A DNA stretch of 61,888 bases from assembly GCA_023384455.1 (NCBI GenBank), contig JAHDWH010000003.1:9518-71405 (forward strand). Direction: 5' to 3'. Positions 1-8,161 of the stretch are shown piece by piece. The translations under genes were made by a program, and so were the position numbers. The stretch's first letter is position 1, and each line of letters starts with the position of its first letter. A model generated the notes under the pieces. The model saw only the letters and a list, made by a program, of their open reading frames with translations. It was not told where the DNA came from and did no database searches. Source of the DNA: Caldilineaceae bacterium. Its GTDB lineage: Bacteria > Chloroflexota > Anaerolineae > Caldilineales > Caldilineaceae.

Positions 1-1
1 A

Positions 2-412
2 GTGGTCAACAGCGGCGGCCCTGCTGTCACCTCCGCTGTCACCTCCGCTGTCACCTCCGCAGCGCCCCCCGCTTCCAGCAGCAGCGCAGCCGCAGCCGGC
101 GATGGGCGCATCCTAACCGAAGGCTCGCCTGCGGGCGGGGCGCGGCTGCTCCTGCGTGCGGGCAGCCAGTTCAACGACAAATGGGCGGCGGTTCAGTGGA
201 AGAACGACAAAGGCCAGTGGCAAACAGTGGACGGCTGGCAGGGGGTGGTTGTTAACGGCTATCAGCGCTGGTGGGTGGGCAAAGAGCTTTACGACGCGGG
301 TCCCTTCCGCTGGGCTATGCTGGACAAGAAAGAGGGGGCGGTTCTGGCGGCCAGCGTGCCGTTCCATTTGCCCAAAGCCTACGATAAGATGGTGGTGTGG
401 GAAGTGCCGTGA
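2..412 (+). CDS. C-terminal part of an unrecognised protein (5' end outside window)
   Basis: The reading frame is open from the window edge to a TGA at 410-412, so only about 136 C-terminal residues are visible. They begin with a low-complexity Thr/Ser/Ala stretch (three tandem copies of a TSAV unit, then a Ser run), which looks like a linker. A compact Trp-rich domain follows, with motifs such as AAVQWKNDKGQW and YQRWWVGKELYD. The linker-plus-globular layout suggests an extracytoplasmic domain, but no family was recognised. The GTG at 2 could be an internal codon, so the true start is unknown. It is followed by a 16-bp perfect inverted repeat at 420-476. Confidence 0.6.
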   Translation: MVNSGGPAVTSAVTSAVTSAAPPASSSSAAAAGDGRILTEGSPAGGARLLLRAGSQFNDKWAAVQWKNDKGQWQTVDGWQGVVVNGYQRWWVGKELYDAGPFRWAMLDKKEGAVLAASVPFHLPKAYDKMVVWEVP

Positions 413-419
413 GGTGTAG

Positions 420-476
420 GATGATGAGATGATGGGGGATGGGGGATGGGCGTCCGTGCGCCATCATCTCATCATC
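420..476. terminator. Perfect 16-bp inverted repeat downstream of the partial gene
   Basis: The arms GATGATGAGATGATGG (420-435) and its exact reverse complement (461-476) enclose a 25-nt spacer. It lies 8 nt after the stop codon and before a good promoter, as expected for a transcription end. There is no T-run, so it may instead be one of the intergenic palindromes common in this genome. A similar hairpin built on GATGATG sits at 45936-45992. Confidence 0.5.
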
Positions 477-495
477 CCATTATCTTTGCCCGCAT

Positions 496-523
496 TTGAC
501 AATACCCCCGATCCCGCTACAAT
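496..523 (+). promoter_or_regulatory. Sigma70-like promoter of the TRAP binding-protein gene
   Basis: TTGACA at 496-501 is followed after 16 nt by TACAAT at 518-523, a near-consensus -35/-10 pair. The start codon at 605 is about 80 nt downstream, leaving a short leader with AAGGAG at 591-596. Confidence 0.7.
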
Positions 524-604
524 AAAGTTATTCCCCAGTCGTGCAGGCGCGTATCGTTCACCGATGCGTTCTCTTATCTACACAATCCCAAAGGAGTGAA
601 GTGT

Positions 605-1747
605 ATGGATCGCAGACAATTTTTGGGCACGGCAGCCAAAGGTGCGCTCGGCACTGTAGCTGCGGCAGGTCTGGCTGCCTGCCAGCCGGGGATGCTGCCC
701 GCCGCGCAGGTGCAGCAAGCTGTAGCCGAGAATCCGTCGCTGCCCACCATCGACTGGCAGATGGCGACAAGCTGGCCGCCGTCACTGGACACCATTTTTG
801 GTGGCGCGCAGACTGTAGCCGCGCGTGTCTCCGCCATGACAGGTGGCAAGTTCAACATCACCGCACGGGCCGCGGGTGAGTTGGCCCCCGGCCTGGAAGT
901 GTTGAATGTTGTCGAACAGGGCGCGGTGCCCATCGGCCACACCGCTTCCTATTATTATGTGGGCAAAAGCCCGGTCACGGCCTTTGGTACAGCTCTGCCC
1001 TTTGGCTTCACCGATCGCCAGCAGAACGCCTGGCTGTATGAGGCGGGCGGCCTGGATATGATGCAGGCAGTCTACAAAGAGAAATTTGGCGTCATCCAGT
1101 TCCCCGCCGGCAATACGGGCGTGCAGATGGGTGGTTGGTTCAACAAAGAGATCGCTTCGGTGGCCGATATTCAGGGGTTGAAGATGCGTATCCCCGGCTT
1201 GGGCGGCCAGGTGATGAACAAACTGGGCGTCAATGTGCAGGTGTTGCCCGGCGGTGAAATTTTCCAGGCGTTGCAGACCGGCGCGATTGACGCCGCTGAG
1301 TGGGTGGGCCCCTACGACGATCAGAAGTTGGGTTTTCATAAGGTGACCAAATTCTACTACTATCCGGGGTGGTGGGAACCGGGTCCTTCCCTGGAAATCG
1401 ACATCAATCTGGCCGAGTTCAACAAGCTGCCTGAGGAGTATCAGGAAGTGCTGAAGACGGCAGCCTACGAGGCCAACGTGACAATGATGGCCCGCTACGA
1501 CGCCAAGAATCCCGCGGCCTTGCAGTCGTTGATGTCCGAATCAGATGTCACCCTGCTGCCCTTCCCGGACGATGTAATGCAGGCGTCGGAAGGCGCAGCC
1601 TTCGAGTTGTTCGACGAGTTTGCGGCGTCGGACACGGACTTTGGATCCATTTTCAAAGAGTGGAAGGTTTTCCGCGAGGTCATTCAGCCCTGGCATCGGC
1701 TGGGTGAGTTGGCAATGATGAGCTATCAGTCGCAGATTAGCTCGTAG
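605..1747 (+). CDS. dctP: TRAP transporter substrate-binding protein (DctP/FcbT1-like), Tat-type lipoprotein
   Basis: Predicted periplasmic or membrane-anchored solute-binding protein of a tripartite ATP-independent transporter for carboxylate-type substrates. The N-terminus has a twin-arginine motif ([13 protein letters not shown]), a hydrophobic stretch and a lipobox-like LAAC. The body resembles the mannitol/chloroaromatic branch of TRAP binding proteins (motifs [38 protein letters not shown]). The length of 380 residues fits the family. ATG 605 is preferred because AAGGAG at 591-596 lies 8 nt before it; the in-frame GTG at 596 overlaps that site. It has its own promoter and a strong terminator, and is convergent with the permease genes instead of sharing their operon. 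The substrate cannot be read from sequence. Confidence 0.92.
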   Translation: MDRRQFLGTAAKGALGTVAAAGLAACQPGMLPAAQVQQAVAENPSLPTIDWQMATSWPPSLDTIFGGAQTVAARVSAMTGGKFNITARAAGELAPGLEVLNVVEQGAVPIGHTASYYYVGKSPVTAFGTALPFGFTDRQQNAWLYEAGGLDMMQAVYKEKFGVIQFPAGNTGVQMGGWFNKEIASVADIQGLKMRIPGLGGQVMNKLGVNVQVLPGGEIFQALQTGAIDAAEWVGPYDDQKLGFHKVTKFYYYPGWWEPGPSLEIDINLAEFNKLPEEYQEVLKTAAYEANVTMMARYDAKNPAALQSLMSESDVTLLPFPDDVMQASEGAAFELFDEFAASDTDFGSIFKEWKVFREVIQPWHRLGELAMMSYQSQISS

Positions 1748-1765
1748 GTTTCGGATACGATTAAA

Positions 1766-1818
1766 CAGCAAAAAGAGAGAGGGTGACCCAAACCGGGTCG
1801 CCCTCTCTCTTTTTGCTG
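1766..1818 (+). terminator. Rho-independent-type terminator after dctP
   Basis: A long near-perfect hairpin: CAGCAAAAAGAGAGAGGG plus TGACCC pairs with GGGTCG plus CCCTCTCTCTTTTTGCTG across a CAAACC-type loop. The T-rich descending arm suits termination of dctP. Confidence 0.8.
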
Positions 1819-1820
1819 CC

Positions 1821-1854
1821 AGAAGTTCGCCTTTTCGGAAAAAGTCGAACTTCT
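1821..1854. repeat. Palindromic repeat family A, copy 1
   Basis: A 34-bp near-palindrome with arms AGAAGTTCG.. and ..CGAACTTCT around TTTTC/GAAAAA. The same unit recurs at 5441-5474, 28539-28572 and 31592-31625. Here it lies between the convergent dctP and dctM ends, so it could serve both as terminator. Confidence 0.85.
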
Positions 1855-1857
1855 CCG

Positions 1858-3189
1858 CTATCCCGCGGCGTTGACCAGCCAACTGACGGTCTGGGGGAAG
1901 ATGATGACGATAACCAGGGCAATCCCTTGCAGCACCATAAAGGGCAGCGCGCCTTTGTGGATGTCGATGGTCTTGACCTCCGGCGGGGCCACGCTCTGGA
2001 GATAGAAAAGGGAGAAGCCCACAGGCGGGGAGATGAAGGCCATATTCAGGTTGATCGCCATCATCACACCAAACCAGACCAGATCGACGCCCAATTCGCG
2101 GGCAGCGGGGACAAAGAGGGGCATAGCGATAAAGCTGATTTCGATGAATTCCAGATTGATGCCCAGGAGGAAAATGGCGATGTTGGCGACAATAATAAAG
2201 CCCCAGAAACCGCCGGGCAGGTTGAGCAGCAGCCCTTTGATATAATTCTGACCACCCAGACCGTCGAAGACCAGACCAAAAAGGGTGGAGCAGAAGAGAA
2301 TCATAATCACCAGCGCAGTGATGTTGGCCGTGGCGCGGGCCGCGGCTTTGACCAGCCCCCAGGTCATATTGCGGTTGACGACGGTGAGGATACACGCCCC
2401 AATCGCCCCCACCGCGCCGGCTTCGGTAGGGGTGGCAATGCCAAAGAAGATGCTGCCCAGCACAGCGAAGATGAGCAGCACAGGCGGCACAACCGCCACC
2501 ATTGTCTGCCGGAAGAGCGCCATGCCGCGGATTGTGCGGGCATCGAGGGGCAGGGCCGGCGCATCCTGGGGACGTACCCAGGCGATGAAGATCACATAAA
2601 GCGCATAGAGGCCCGACAGAATCAGACCGGGAAAGAGCGCGCCCAGGAAGAGATCGCCTACGCTGACGCCGATCTGGTCCGAGAGGACGACCAGCACCAG
2701 ACTGGGAGGCAGCAGTTGGGCCATTGTGCCCGATGCGGTGATGATGCCCGTGGCAAGCTGGTGGTTGTAGCCATATTTGAGCATAATGGGCAGGGAGATC
2801 AGCCCCATTACAATTACAGTGGCGGCCACCACACCCGTAGCCGCGGCCAGGAGCGTCCCCACCAGCACGACGGCCAGGGCCAATCCGCCCCGCATAGGGC
2901 CAAGCAGAATGCCCACAGTTGTCAGCAGCCGCTCGGCCAGCCCCGACTTTTCAAAGACCGCGCCCATAAAGACGAAGTAGATAATCGCCAGGAGGGTGAA
3001 GTCTGACATTGTGCCGAACCAGCGGTTGGGCAGCAGTTTGAGCAGATTGAGATTGAAAGCGCCGAAGGCGACGCCGATGCCCACAAAGACAATTGCTGTA
3101 CCCGCAAAGGAGAAGGCTACGGGATAGCCGTACAAAATCAGAACGAAAAAGAAGACAAACATTGCAATAGCGAGCCACTCAAAGCCCAT
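1858..3189 (-). CDS. dctM: TRAP transporter large permease subunit (DctM)
   Basis: A 443-residue, strongly hydrophobic protein with about 12 predicted membrane segments, the normal size for DctM. Typical family stretches are [20 protein letters not shown] near the N-terminal third, [20 protein letters not shown], and [19 protein letters not shown]. It forms the sodium-driven channel that receives substrate from the binding protein. The start ATG at 3187-3189 follows GAGAGGAAA-type purines. It lies about 100 nt downstream of dctQ on the same strand, so the two are probably co-transcribed; dctP converges from the other side. Confidence 0.93.
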   Translation of the reverse strand: MGFEWLAIAMFVFFFVLILYGYPVAFSFAGTAIVFVGIGVAFGAFNLNLLKLLPNRWFGTMSDFTLLAIIYFVFMGAVFEKSGLAERLLTTVGILLGPMRGGLALAVVLVGTLLAAATGVVAATVIVMGLISLPIMLKYGYNHQLATGIITASGTMAQLLPPSLVLVVLSDQIGVSVGDLFLGALFPGLILSGLYALYVIFIAWVRPQDAPALPLDARTIRGMALFRQTMVAVVPPVLLIFAVLGSIFFGIATPTEAGAVGAIGACILTVVNRNMTWGLVKAAARATANITALVIMILFCSTLFGLVFDGLGGQNYIKGLLLNLPGGFWGFIIVANIAIFLLGINLEFIEISFIAMPLFVPAARELGVDLVWFGVMMAINLNMAFISPPVGFSLFYLQSVAPPEVKTIDIHKGALPFMVLQGIALVIVIIFPQTVSWLVNAAG

Positions 3190-3293
3190 TGAAATTTCCT
3201 CTCCCGGTGCTGCGTTGTTTTGTCAGATAGAGTAACTACTCCTGCTTTGGGTGCGTCGTACCTGAGCAGTACCAAATGGATGGCAGTCGAAGG

Positions 3294-3860
3294 TTATTCG
3301 ATGCGCAGGGGTGCGTCGAGTTCCAGTTCTTCCACAAGGATATCTTCGCCCCGGATGACTGCCCACAGTTTGATCAATTCGGAGATTGTCTGCAAGGTCA
3401 GTATCACGAAAGCGACGATAATCATCGATTTGATGGGGGCGCGGGGCAGCCCGCTGGGGTCTGGGGATTGCTCCCATTGGGTCCACGAGGTGATGACCGG
3501 ATTGATCGTCACCCAAACTCCCAGAAGACAGTAAGGGAGAAGAAAGAGGAGATGACCCCAGAAATCGAGCAACGCTTTGCTGCGTTTGGTCCAATGGGTG
3601 TAAATAAAATCCACCCGTACATTAATGCCGTGCTTCAAAATATAGCCAAAGCTCAGGAAGAAGACCAAAGAAAAGAGATACCACTGGGTTTCGATGAAGA
3701 CGTTGGACGAGAGCTGCACCCCAATAAAACGGCCTACATAGCGGGCCACCACATTGTAGAAGCCGATGGCGACGGTCAGAACGACAAGCATCATCGACAG
3801 CCAGCCCAGGCGTTCGGAAATCCCATCGATCACTTTACTGAATTTGAGCAATGCTTGCAT
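3294..3860 (-). CDS. dctQ: TRAP transporter small permease subunit (DctQ)
   Basis: A 188-residue protein with four predicted membrane helices, as in DctQ proteins. The middle contains ETQWYLFSLVFFLSFGYILKHG and VRVDFIYTHW, typical of the larger DctQ type paired with FcbT1-like binding proteins. ATG 3860 is preferred over the upstream TTG at 3866 because GGAG lies 9 nt before the ATG. It is first in a two-gene minus-strand unit with dctM. It works with dctM as the membrane half of the transporter; the binding protein gene converges from 605. Confidence 0.88.
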   Translation of the reverse strand: MQALLKFSKVIDGISERLGWLSMMLVVLTVAIGFYNVVARYVGRFIGVQLSSNVFIETQWYLFSLVFFLSFGYILKHGINVRVDFIYTHWTKRSKALLDFWGHLLFLLPYCLLGVWVTINPVITSWTQWEQSPDPSGLPRAPIKSMIIVAFVILTLQTISELIKLWAVIRGEDILVEELELDAPLRIE

Positions 3861-4146
3861 AGCCAATCACTCCGTGGATTGTTCGAGGAGAGGGGGGGGT
3901 AGCACAATCATACCCGATTTGGGCGAAATGACAAATAGGCCGGGGGCTGGGGTGTGCTTCGGTTTCAGAGCGAATGGAGTCGTCCGGGCCGCCCGCCACT
4001 ATTGCGACCGGGCTGCCGAGCTACGCCCCCGGAAAGGGGGCTTTCCCACCATTGAACAATACAGCCAAAACGGAAGCATCCGCGGGGTGGGGCACACAAT
4101 CCTCTGGCTTGAAACTTTGCCCGAAAGTGGGCGTGGGCATACAATG

Positions 4147-4215
4147 AAACACGAAGCCGTAAAGCCACGAAGAAAAACATGAAATTTTTCTTTGCGGCTT
4201 TGCGTCTTTGTGTTT
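4147..4215. repeat. Imperfect inverted repeat in the dctQ-rarD spacer
   Basis: Arms AAACACGAAGCCGTAAAGCC.. (4147-4177) and ..GGCTTTGCGTCTTTGTGTTT (4185-4215) pair with a few mismatches. It is the only structured element I see in the ~390-nt gap between dctQ and rarD. It could be a terminator-like palindrome or a dispersed repeat; only one copy is in the window. Confidence 0.6.
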
Positions 4216-4254
4216 GATTTTTTGATACCCAATAATTTCACCGGTAAGGTGTTT

Positions 4255-5160
4255 ATGAACCGCGGATTTCTCTACGCCCTTGTCGCCTATATAATGTGGG
4301 GACTGTTGCCCATCTACTGGAAGCTATTGCACAGCGTCTCGGCCGCGGCTGTTCTCTCCCACCGGATGGTCTGGTCGCTGGTAATTGTGGCCCTGATTCT
4401 GACTGTGCGCAAGGAGTGGGCGTGGATCAGACGGGTGGACCGCAAGGCCGTGCTGACCTTTCTGGCCGTGGCTGTGCTGCTCATCATCAACTGGTACACC
4501 TACATTTGGGCCATCAATCAGGGCTTTATCGTCGAGAGCAGTCTGGGCTATTTTATCAATCCGCTGGTCAATGTGCTGCTGGGCGGCCTCTTTCTGGGTG
4601 AGCGGCTGCGCCCGGTACAGAAGGTCGCCATCGCCATCGCCTGTGGCGGTGTGCTCTATCTGACCCTCAACCTGGGCGCACTGCCGTGGATTGCCCTGAC
4701 CCTGGCCTTCTCCTTTGGCTTCTATGGCCTGCTGAAAAAGACGGCGGGGCTGAACGCGCTGGAGGGGATGGGGCTGGAAATGGCGATTCTCAGCGTGCCT
4801 GCCCTGGCCTATCTGCTTCTCTCCGGCGACCCGGCATCGCCTTCCCTGCTGACGGGCACGCCGTATATTTCAGCGATGTTGGTGGGCACGGGCATTGTCA
4901 CGGCCATTCCTCTCCTGGCCTTTGCCGCCGCGGCCCGCCGTCTCACTCTGACCACCCTGGGACTAATCCAATACCTGGCCCCGACTCTGCAATTTCTGAT
5001 CGGCGTCTTTGTCTACGGCGAAGATTTCACCCCGGCTCGGGCGGTCGGCTTCGTCCTGATTTGGATTGCCCTGGCCATCTACTCCGGCGAGACGATTCTG
5101 CGCCACCGTCAACGCAGCCAGCGGCAGGCGTTGATGGCGAAGGCCGTCGCTGCGGACTGA
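4255..5160 (+). CDS. rarD: EamA/RarD-family permease
   Basis: A predicted 10-helix drug/metabolite-superfamily permease of 301 residues. The start MNRGFLYALVAYIMWGLLPIYWK and the following NWYTYIWAIN and LGYFINPLVNVLLG are characteristic of RarD proteins. ATG 4255 is chosen because an in-frame start at 4192 lies inside the upstream inverted repeat, whereas 4255 has AAGGTG just before it and gives the family length. The substrate of RarD proteins is not established. It stands alone, between the TRAP genes and a repeat-rich spacer. Confidence 0.9.
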   Translation: MNRGFLYALVAYIMWGLLPIYWKLLHSVSAAAVLSHRMVWSLVIVALILTVRKEWAWIRRVDRKAVLTFLAVAVLLIINWYTYIWAINQGFIVESSLGYFINPLVNVLLGGLFLGERLRPVQKVAIAIACGGVLYLTLNLGALPWIALTLAFSFGFYGLLKKTAGLNALEGMGLEMAILSVPALAYLLLSGDPASPSLLTGTPYISAMLVGTGIVTAIPLLAFAAAARRLTLTTLGLIQYLAPTLQFLIGVFVYGEDFTPARAVGFVLIWIALAIYSGETILRHRQRSQRQALMAKAVAAD

Positions 5161-5163
5161 ACT

Positions 5164-5544
5164 ATTGCGAATTGCGAATTGCGAATTGCGTAGGCCAGTG
5201 AGCGCCGGTTGAGTAGCCCGGAGTCTTCGGAGGGCGTATCGCTTGTACTGAGCCTGCCGAAGTGAAACCAGCGCGAACGGGTCTACGAGTTTTCGTGTCT
5301 ACCCGCTGGGTTTCGACAGGCTCAACCTACAGGTTTCGACAGGCTCAACCTACAGGTTTCGATACGGCGGGAAACAGCCTCCGCCTACCCTTCGATGAAC
5401 TCAGGACACCGCTCAACCGGCGCTGGTCCTGGGTCGTGCCAGAAGTTCGACTTTTTCCGAAAAGTCGAACTTCTTTCACCACATCAACACAACTCCCCGA
5501 CCAATAGCACTGACCTACGCAATTCGCAATTCGCAATTCGCAAT
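5164..5544. repeat. Nested inverted-repeat block between rarD and mtnP
   Basis: The gap of about 425 nt between rarD and mtnP holds no gene. It is bounded by 37-nt inverted arms (5164-5200 and 5508-5544, one mismatch) made of repeated GCGAATT units. Inside lie a second inverted pair GCGCCGGTTGAG (5202-5213) with CTCAACCGGCGC (5412-5423), a tandem 23-bp unit starting TTTCGACAGGCTCAACC (5311-5333 and 5334-5356), and palindrome A copy 2. Confidence 0.8.
5441..5474. repeat. Palindromic repeat family A, copy 2
   Basis: A 34-bp palindrome with arms AGAAGTTCGACTTTT and its complement, centred on TCCGA. It is almost identical to the copy at 31592-31625. Confidence 0.85.
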
Positions 5545-5586
5545 TCGCAACACCTATTCAATCACACAGAACGGAGACCACACCCA

Positions 5587-6486
5587 ATGCCCACCCGTAC
5601 TTCTACGCCCATCCGTTTCGGCGTCATCGGCGGCAGCGGCGTCTATCAGTTGGACGCGCTGACCGACATCGCAGAAGTCGTACTCGACACCCCCTTTGGC
5701 GCGCCCTCGGACGCCTACATCACCGGCACGCTCCACGGCCAACGGGTGGCCTTTCTGGCCCGCCACGGTCGGGGACACCGCATCAGCCCCACCCGGCTCA
5801 ACCAGCGGGCCAATATCTACGGCTTCAAAATGCTGGGCGTGGAATATCTGATCGGTGTCAGCGCCTGTGGCAGCCTGCAGGAGCGCTATGCCCCCGGCCA
5901 TATCGTCATCCCCGACCAGTTGATGGACCGCACCAATGGCCGTGTACTCAGCTTTTTCGACGACCCCAGCGTTGGGACCGACGGACTGGTGGCCCACGTC
6001 AGCGTGGCCGACCCCTTCTGCCCGGTGCTCAGCGAAGTCTGCGTGCGGGCCGTGCAGCAGACCGGCGCCACAGTCCACAACGGCGGCGCATTCGTGACGA
6101 TTGAAGGCCCCCGTTTCAGCACAAAGGCCGAGAGCCACGCCTTCCGCCGCTGGGGGATGGATATTATTGGGATGACGACGACGCCGGAGGCTTTTCTGGC
6201 CCGGGAGGCGGAGATGAGCTACGCCTGTATGGCCCACATCACCGACTACGACGTCTGGCACGAGACCGAAGAGCCGGTGACGGTGGAAGCGGTGATCCGC
6301 ACCCTGCTGCGCAACGCGGATGTCGCCAAGAACGCGGTCGCCAACGCCATCGCACTCCTGGCCGACATCGGCCCCTCCCCCTATGCCGACGCGCTGCGGG
6401 ATGCGCTGATTACCCACAAAGCGGCTGTCCCGGCGCGGGCGGTGGAGGCGACCCGGCTGATTGTGGGGAAGTATTTTGGGGGCTAA
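5587..6486 (+). CDS. mtnP: S-methyl-5'-thioadenosine phosphorylase
   Basis: Cleaves methylthioadenosine with phosphate to adenine and methylthioribose-1-phosphate in the methionine salvage pathway. The 299-residue protein has the phosphorylase/PNP fold motifs: N-terminal FGVIGGSGVYQL, the phosphate-region RHGRGHRISP, VSACGSLQE, IEGPRFSTKAES and IGMTTTPEAFLAREAEMSYA. All family signatures are in order and the length is normal. ATG 5587 gives MPTRTSTPIRFGVIGG; the longer upstream frame runs into palindrome A and is not credible. No other salvage genes lie nearby. A purine nucleoside phosphorylase is less likely given the TTTPEA motif. Confidence 0.93.
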   Translation: MPTRTSTPIRFGVIGGSGVYQLDALTDIAEVVLDTPFGAPSDAYITGTLHGQRVAFLARHGRGHRISPTRLNQRANIYGFKMLGVEYLIGVSACGSLQERYAPGHIVIPDQLMDRTNGRVLSFFDDPSVGTDGLVAHVSVADPFCPVLSEVCVRAVQQTGATVHNGGAFVTIEGPRFSTKAESHAFRRWGMDIIGMTTTPEAFLAREAEMSYACMAHITDYDVWHETEEPVTVEAVIRTLLRNADVAKNAVANAIALLADIGPSPYADALRDALITHKAAVPARAVEATRLIVGKYFGG

Positions 6487-6492
6487 TACTCG

Positions 6493-6514
6493 TTCCCACG
6501 CTCCCGCGTGGGAA
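6493..6514. repeat. Short hairpin after mtnP
   Basis: TTCCCACGC (6493-6501) and GCGTGGGAA (6506-6514) form a 9-bp perfect stem with a 4-nt loop just after the mtnP stop. It could act as a terminator although it lacks a T-run. Confidence 0.6.
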
Positions 6515-6585
6515 TGGCGACCGGACGCTCCGCGTCCCTAACTCGGCTGACGGGCCGTTGCCGTCTGGCTCAGCCCCAACTATAG

Positions 6586-6663
6586 GAGGAGTTTGTGGAG
6601 GTGCGCCGCCGCTTTGACCCGCAGGGGACGTTTTTGAATGGGCATACCCGAGCGCCGTTTGGG
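6586..6663 (+). pseudogene. Possible C-terminal remnant of an FAD-linked lactone oxidase-type gene
   Basis: After an in-frame TAG (6583-6585) the frame reads EEFVEVRRRFDPQGTFLNGH and ends near TRAPFG. This resembles the extreme C-terminus of aldonolactone/FAD-linked oxidases, where R-x-x-x-D-P-x-G-x-F-L-N is common. Nothing of the rest of such a protein is present, so it would be a decayed fragment. The short length makes this tentative. Confidence 0.35.
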
Positions 6664-6666
6664 CAG

Positions 6667-6682
6667 CAATGTGCGCACATTG
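6667..6682. promoter_or_regulatory. Palindromic operator upstream of tacAT
   Basis: CAATGTGCGCACATTG is a perfect 16-bp palindrome ending 2 nt before the -35 box of the tacAT promoter. TacA-type antitoxins are ribbon-helix-helix proteins that bind operator palindromes, so this is the likely autoregulatory site (inference). Confidence 0.6.
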
Positions 6683-6684
6683 TA

Positions 6685-6713
6685 TTGACATTCTGTGGCG
6701 TTTGCAGTAGGAT
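6685..6713 (+). promoter_or_regulatory. Promoter of the tacAT pair
   Basis: TTGACA at 6685-6690, a 17-nt spacer and TAGGAT at 6708-6713. The start codon of tacA is 55 nt downstream and the palindromic operator abuts the -35 box. Confidence 0.65.
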
Positions 6714-6768
6714 AGAAGGCAATACCACAGGCGCAGACCCGTTGACAGCGATGAAAGAGAGAATGCTG

Positions 6769-7047
6769 ATGTCAGTAAGCGTTTCTGCCAAGAGCAGTAA
6801 CATCAATATCCGTGTAGCACCAGAGCAGCGGGCGCTCATCGATCGGGCCGCCCAGTCCGTTGGCAAATCGCGCACGGAATTCATCCTCGACGTCGCCACC
6901 CGTGAGGCCGAGGATACACTGCTGGATCAGCGGCTCTTTGTGCTGGATGACGAGCGCTGGGCACTCTTTGTGGCCAGGCTGGATGCGCCGCCAAACCCCA
7001 ATTCGGCCCTGCCCGCGCTGTTGAATACCCCTGCCCCCTGGGAGTAG
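6769..7047 (+). CDS. tacA: TacA-type antitoxin (DUF1778, ribbon-helix-helix)
   Basis: Antitoxin that would neutralise the adjacent GNAT toxin and repress the pair. The 92-residue protein contains the DUF1778 pattern INIRVAPEQRALIDRAAQSV then GKSRTEFILDVATREAEDTL, and a C-terminal toxin-binding tail ending RLDAPPNPNSALPALLNTPA, typical of the family. ATG 6769 is preferred because AAAGAGAG (6754-6761) lies 7 nt before it; ATGs at 6751 and 6763 are possible. It sits 4 nt upstream of the toxin gene and downstream of a promoter with a palindromic operator. Confidence 0.9.
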   Translation: MSVSVSAKSSNINIRVAPEQRALIDRAAQSVGKSRTEFILDVATREAEDTLLDQRLFVLDDERWALFVARLDAPPNPNSALPALLNTPAPWE

Positions 7048-7051
7048 GCCG

Positions 7052-7585
7052 ATGGCATCGGCGATAGAAGCGGGTCCGCTTTCCCCACCGATACTTCTCG
7101 CAGAAGGCCACGAGTACACGAACTTCTCCTGCGGGGAGGTTGGGTTGGACGAGTGGCTGGCCCGCCGGGCCCTCTCCAATCAGCTTGCGGGGGCTTCACG
7201 CACGTATGTGGTGACCGTTGAAAACCGGGTGGTTGCCTATTATGCGCTGGCAAGCGGTTCTGTGATGGCGGGGGAAGCGCCGGGCCGGGTGCGGCGCAAT
7301 ATGCCCAATCCGATTCCCGTCATTGTGCTGGGCCGCCTGGCCGTTGACCAGCGCTGGCAGGGGCAGGGATTGGGCGCGGCTCTGCTGCGGGATGCCGTTC
7401 TGCGCAGCCTGCAAGCCGCGGAAATCGTGGGCATTCGGGCCATTCTCGTCCACGCCCTGCACGAAAAGGCCGCCGCCTTCTACCGCAACGCAGGCTTCCG
7501 GCCCTCGTCCATCAGCGAGACGGTTCTGATGCTTACCCTCGCCGATGCTGCGGGTGCTCTGGGGGCGGGAAGTAACGCAGGCTGA
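7052..7585 (+). CDS. tacT: TacT-type GNAT acetyltransferase toxin
   Basis: Family members acetylate the aminoacyl group of charged tRNAs and stop translation. The 177-residue protein matches the family along its length: FSCGEVGLDEWLARRALSNQ, ASRTYVVTVENRVVAYYALA, PIPVIVLGRLAVDQRWQGQG and LHEKAAAFYRNAGF. The Q/R-x-x-G-x-G/A acetyl-CoA loop is visible as RWQGQGLGAAL, and the Tyr of AFYRNAGF is conserved. It starts 4 nt after tacA and is almost certainly co-transcribed. The C-terminal tail is slightly longer than usual (Ala/Gly-rich). Confidence 0.93.
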   Translation: MASAIEAGPLSPPILLAEGHEYTNFSCGEVGLDEWLARRALSNQLAGASRTYVVTVENRVVAYYALASGSVMAGEAPGRVRRNMPNPIPVIVLGRLAVDQRWQGQGLGAALLRDAVLRSLQAAEIVGIRAILVHALHEKAAAFYRNAGFRPSSISETVLMLTLADAAGALGAGSNAG

Positions 7586-7661
7586 CAGCTTGCGCTGCCC
7601 TCACCCCTCTTTGCCGCAACCCATCTGATCGCCCTCAGCAGGGCGTTTGTCTGCACCCAAT

Positions 7662-7700
7662 AAAAAAACGAAGAGCCGTTGGGGAGCGGCTCCTCATTTT
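7662..7700 (-). terminator. Terminator downstream of the small minus-strand ORF
   Basis: Read on the minus strand: stem GAGCCG / CGGCTC with flanking pairs, followed by a run of seven T (A7 at 7662-7668 on the plus strand). It ends transcription coming from 7735-9631. Confidence 0.7.
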
Positions 7701-7734
7701 GCAGCTATGCGATTGGGATTCGTCCTGTAAAACT

Positions 7735-7929
7735 TCACGCTACTCTGCTCCCATCGGTATCACCCCCTTCCTGTGATGATGACGCGTGGTCGGTCTTGGC
7801 AGCCCGGGAGCGATGTTGGCGGTTGTGTCTACCGCTCTGGTCAAAACGTCGGATGAACACTTGGGTAGACCGGGCACTGTCTTTGACGAGACACAGCCTA
7901 TCGATGCTCATATTGTCTGTTTTCCTCAT
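7735..7929 (-). CDS. Small 64-residue protein, candidate RiPP precursor
   Basis: This frame has an excellent ribosome site: GGAGG, then 9 nt, then ATG at 7929. It encodes 64 residues beginning MRKTDNMSIDRLCLVKDSAR and ending in a Ser/Asp/Gly/His-rich half (SSSQEGGDTDGSRVA). It is followed by a terminator and lies 230 nt downstream, on the same strand, of a radical SAM/SPASM gene of the type that modifies peptides. A hydrophobic/charged leader and a polar C-terminal core would fit a precursor. No known precursor family was recognised. A terminator-like hairpin separates the two genes, so separate transcription is possible. It could also be a chance ORF. Confidence 0.4.
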   Translation of the reverse strand: MRKTDNMSIDRLCLVKDSARSTQVFIRRFDQSGRHNRQHRSRAAKTDHASSSQEGGDTDGSRVA

Positions 7930-8107
7930 GAGATTGTTCCTCCATTGGGTGTGAAAGAATTGTCTGTATTGGGTGGGGTCTGTGCGTCTATTGTGGCACA
8001 AGTACGGAAGCCCTGCCCGGACAATTCTCCCCCACTCGGCTGGGATTTTCCCTACACCAATCGCACATAAGTCTCGCGCGGGGAAGTGGCAGCCCTGGAG
8101 AAAAGAG

Positions 8108-8133
8108 AAAGAGCCGGCAAACGCCGACTCTTT
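8108..8133 (-). terminator. Hairpin between the radical SAM gene and the small ORF
   Basis: AAAGAGCCGGC and GCCGACTCTTT form an 11-bp stem (one mismatch) with an AAAC loop. On the minus strand it is followed by CTCTTTTCT. It may terminate or attenuate transcription after the radical SAM gene. Confidence 0.6.
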
Positions 8134-8161
8134 CTGGTCCATATTTTGCACCCAAAACGGT

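Noticed and set aside
1783..3006. Long plus-strand open frame opposite dctM
   Set aside because: Highly charged, low-complexity translation in the antisense of a clear permease; caused by high-GC codon bias.
5311..5356. Tandem 23-bp repeats as a CRISPR remnant
   Set aside because: Only two head-to-tail units with no spacer and no cas genes.
7735..7760. FxSxx-COOH peptide signature at the end of the small ORF
   Set aside because: The C-terminus reads GSRVA, which does not match F-x-S-x-x.
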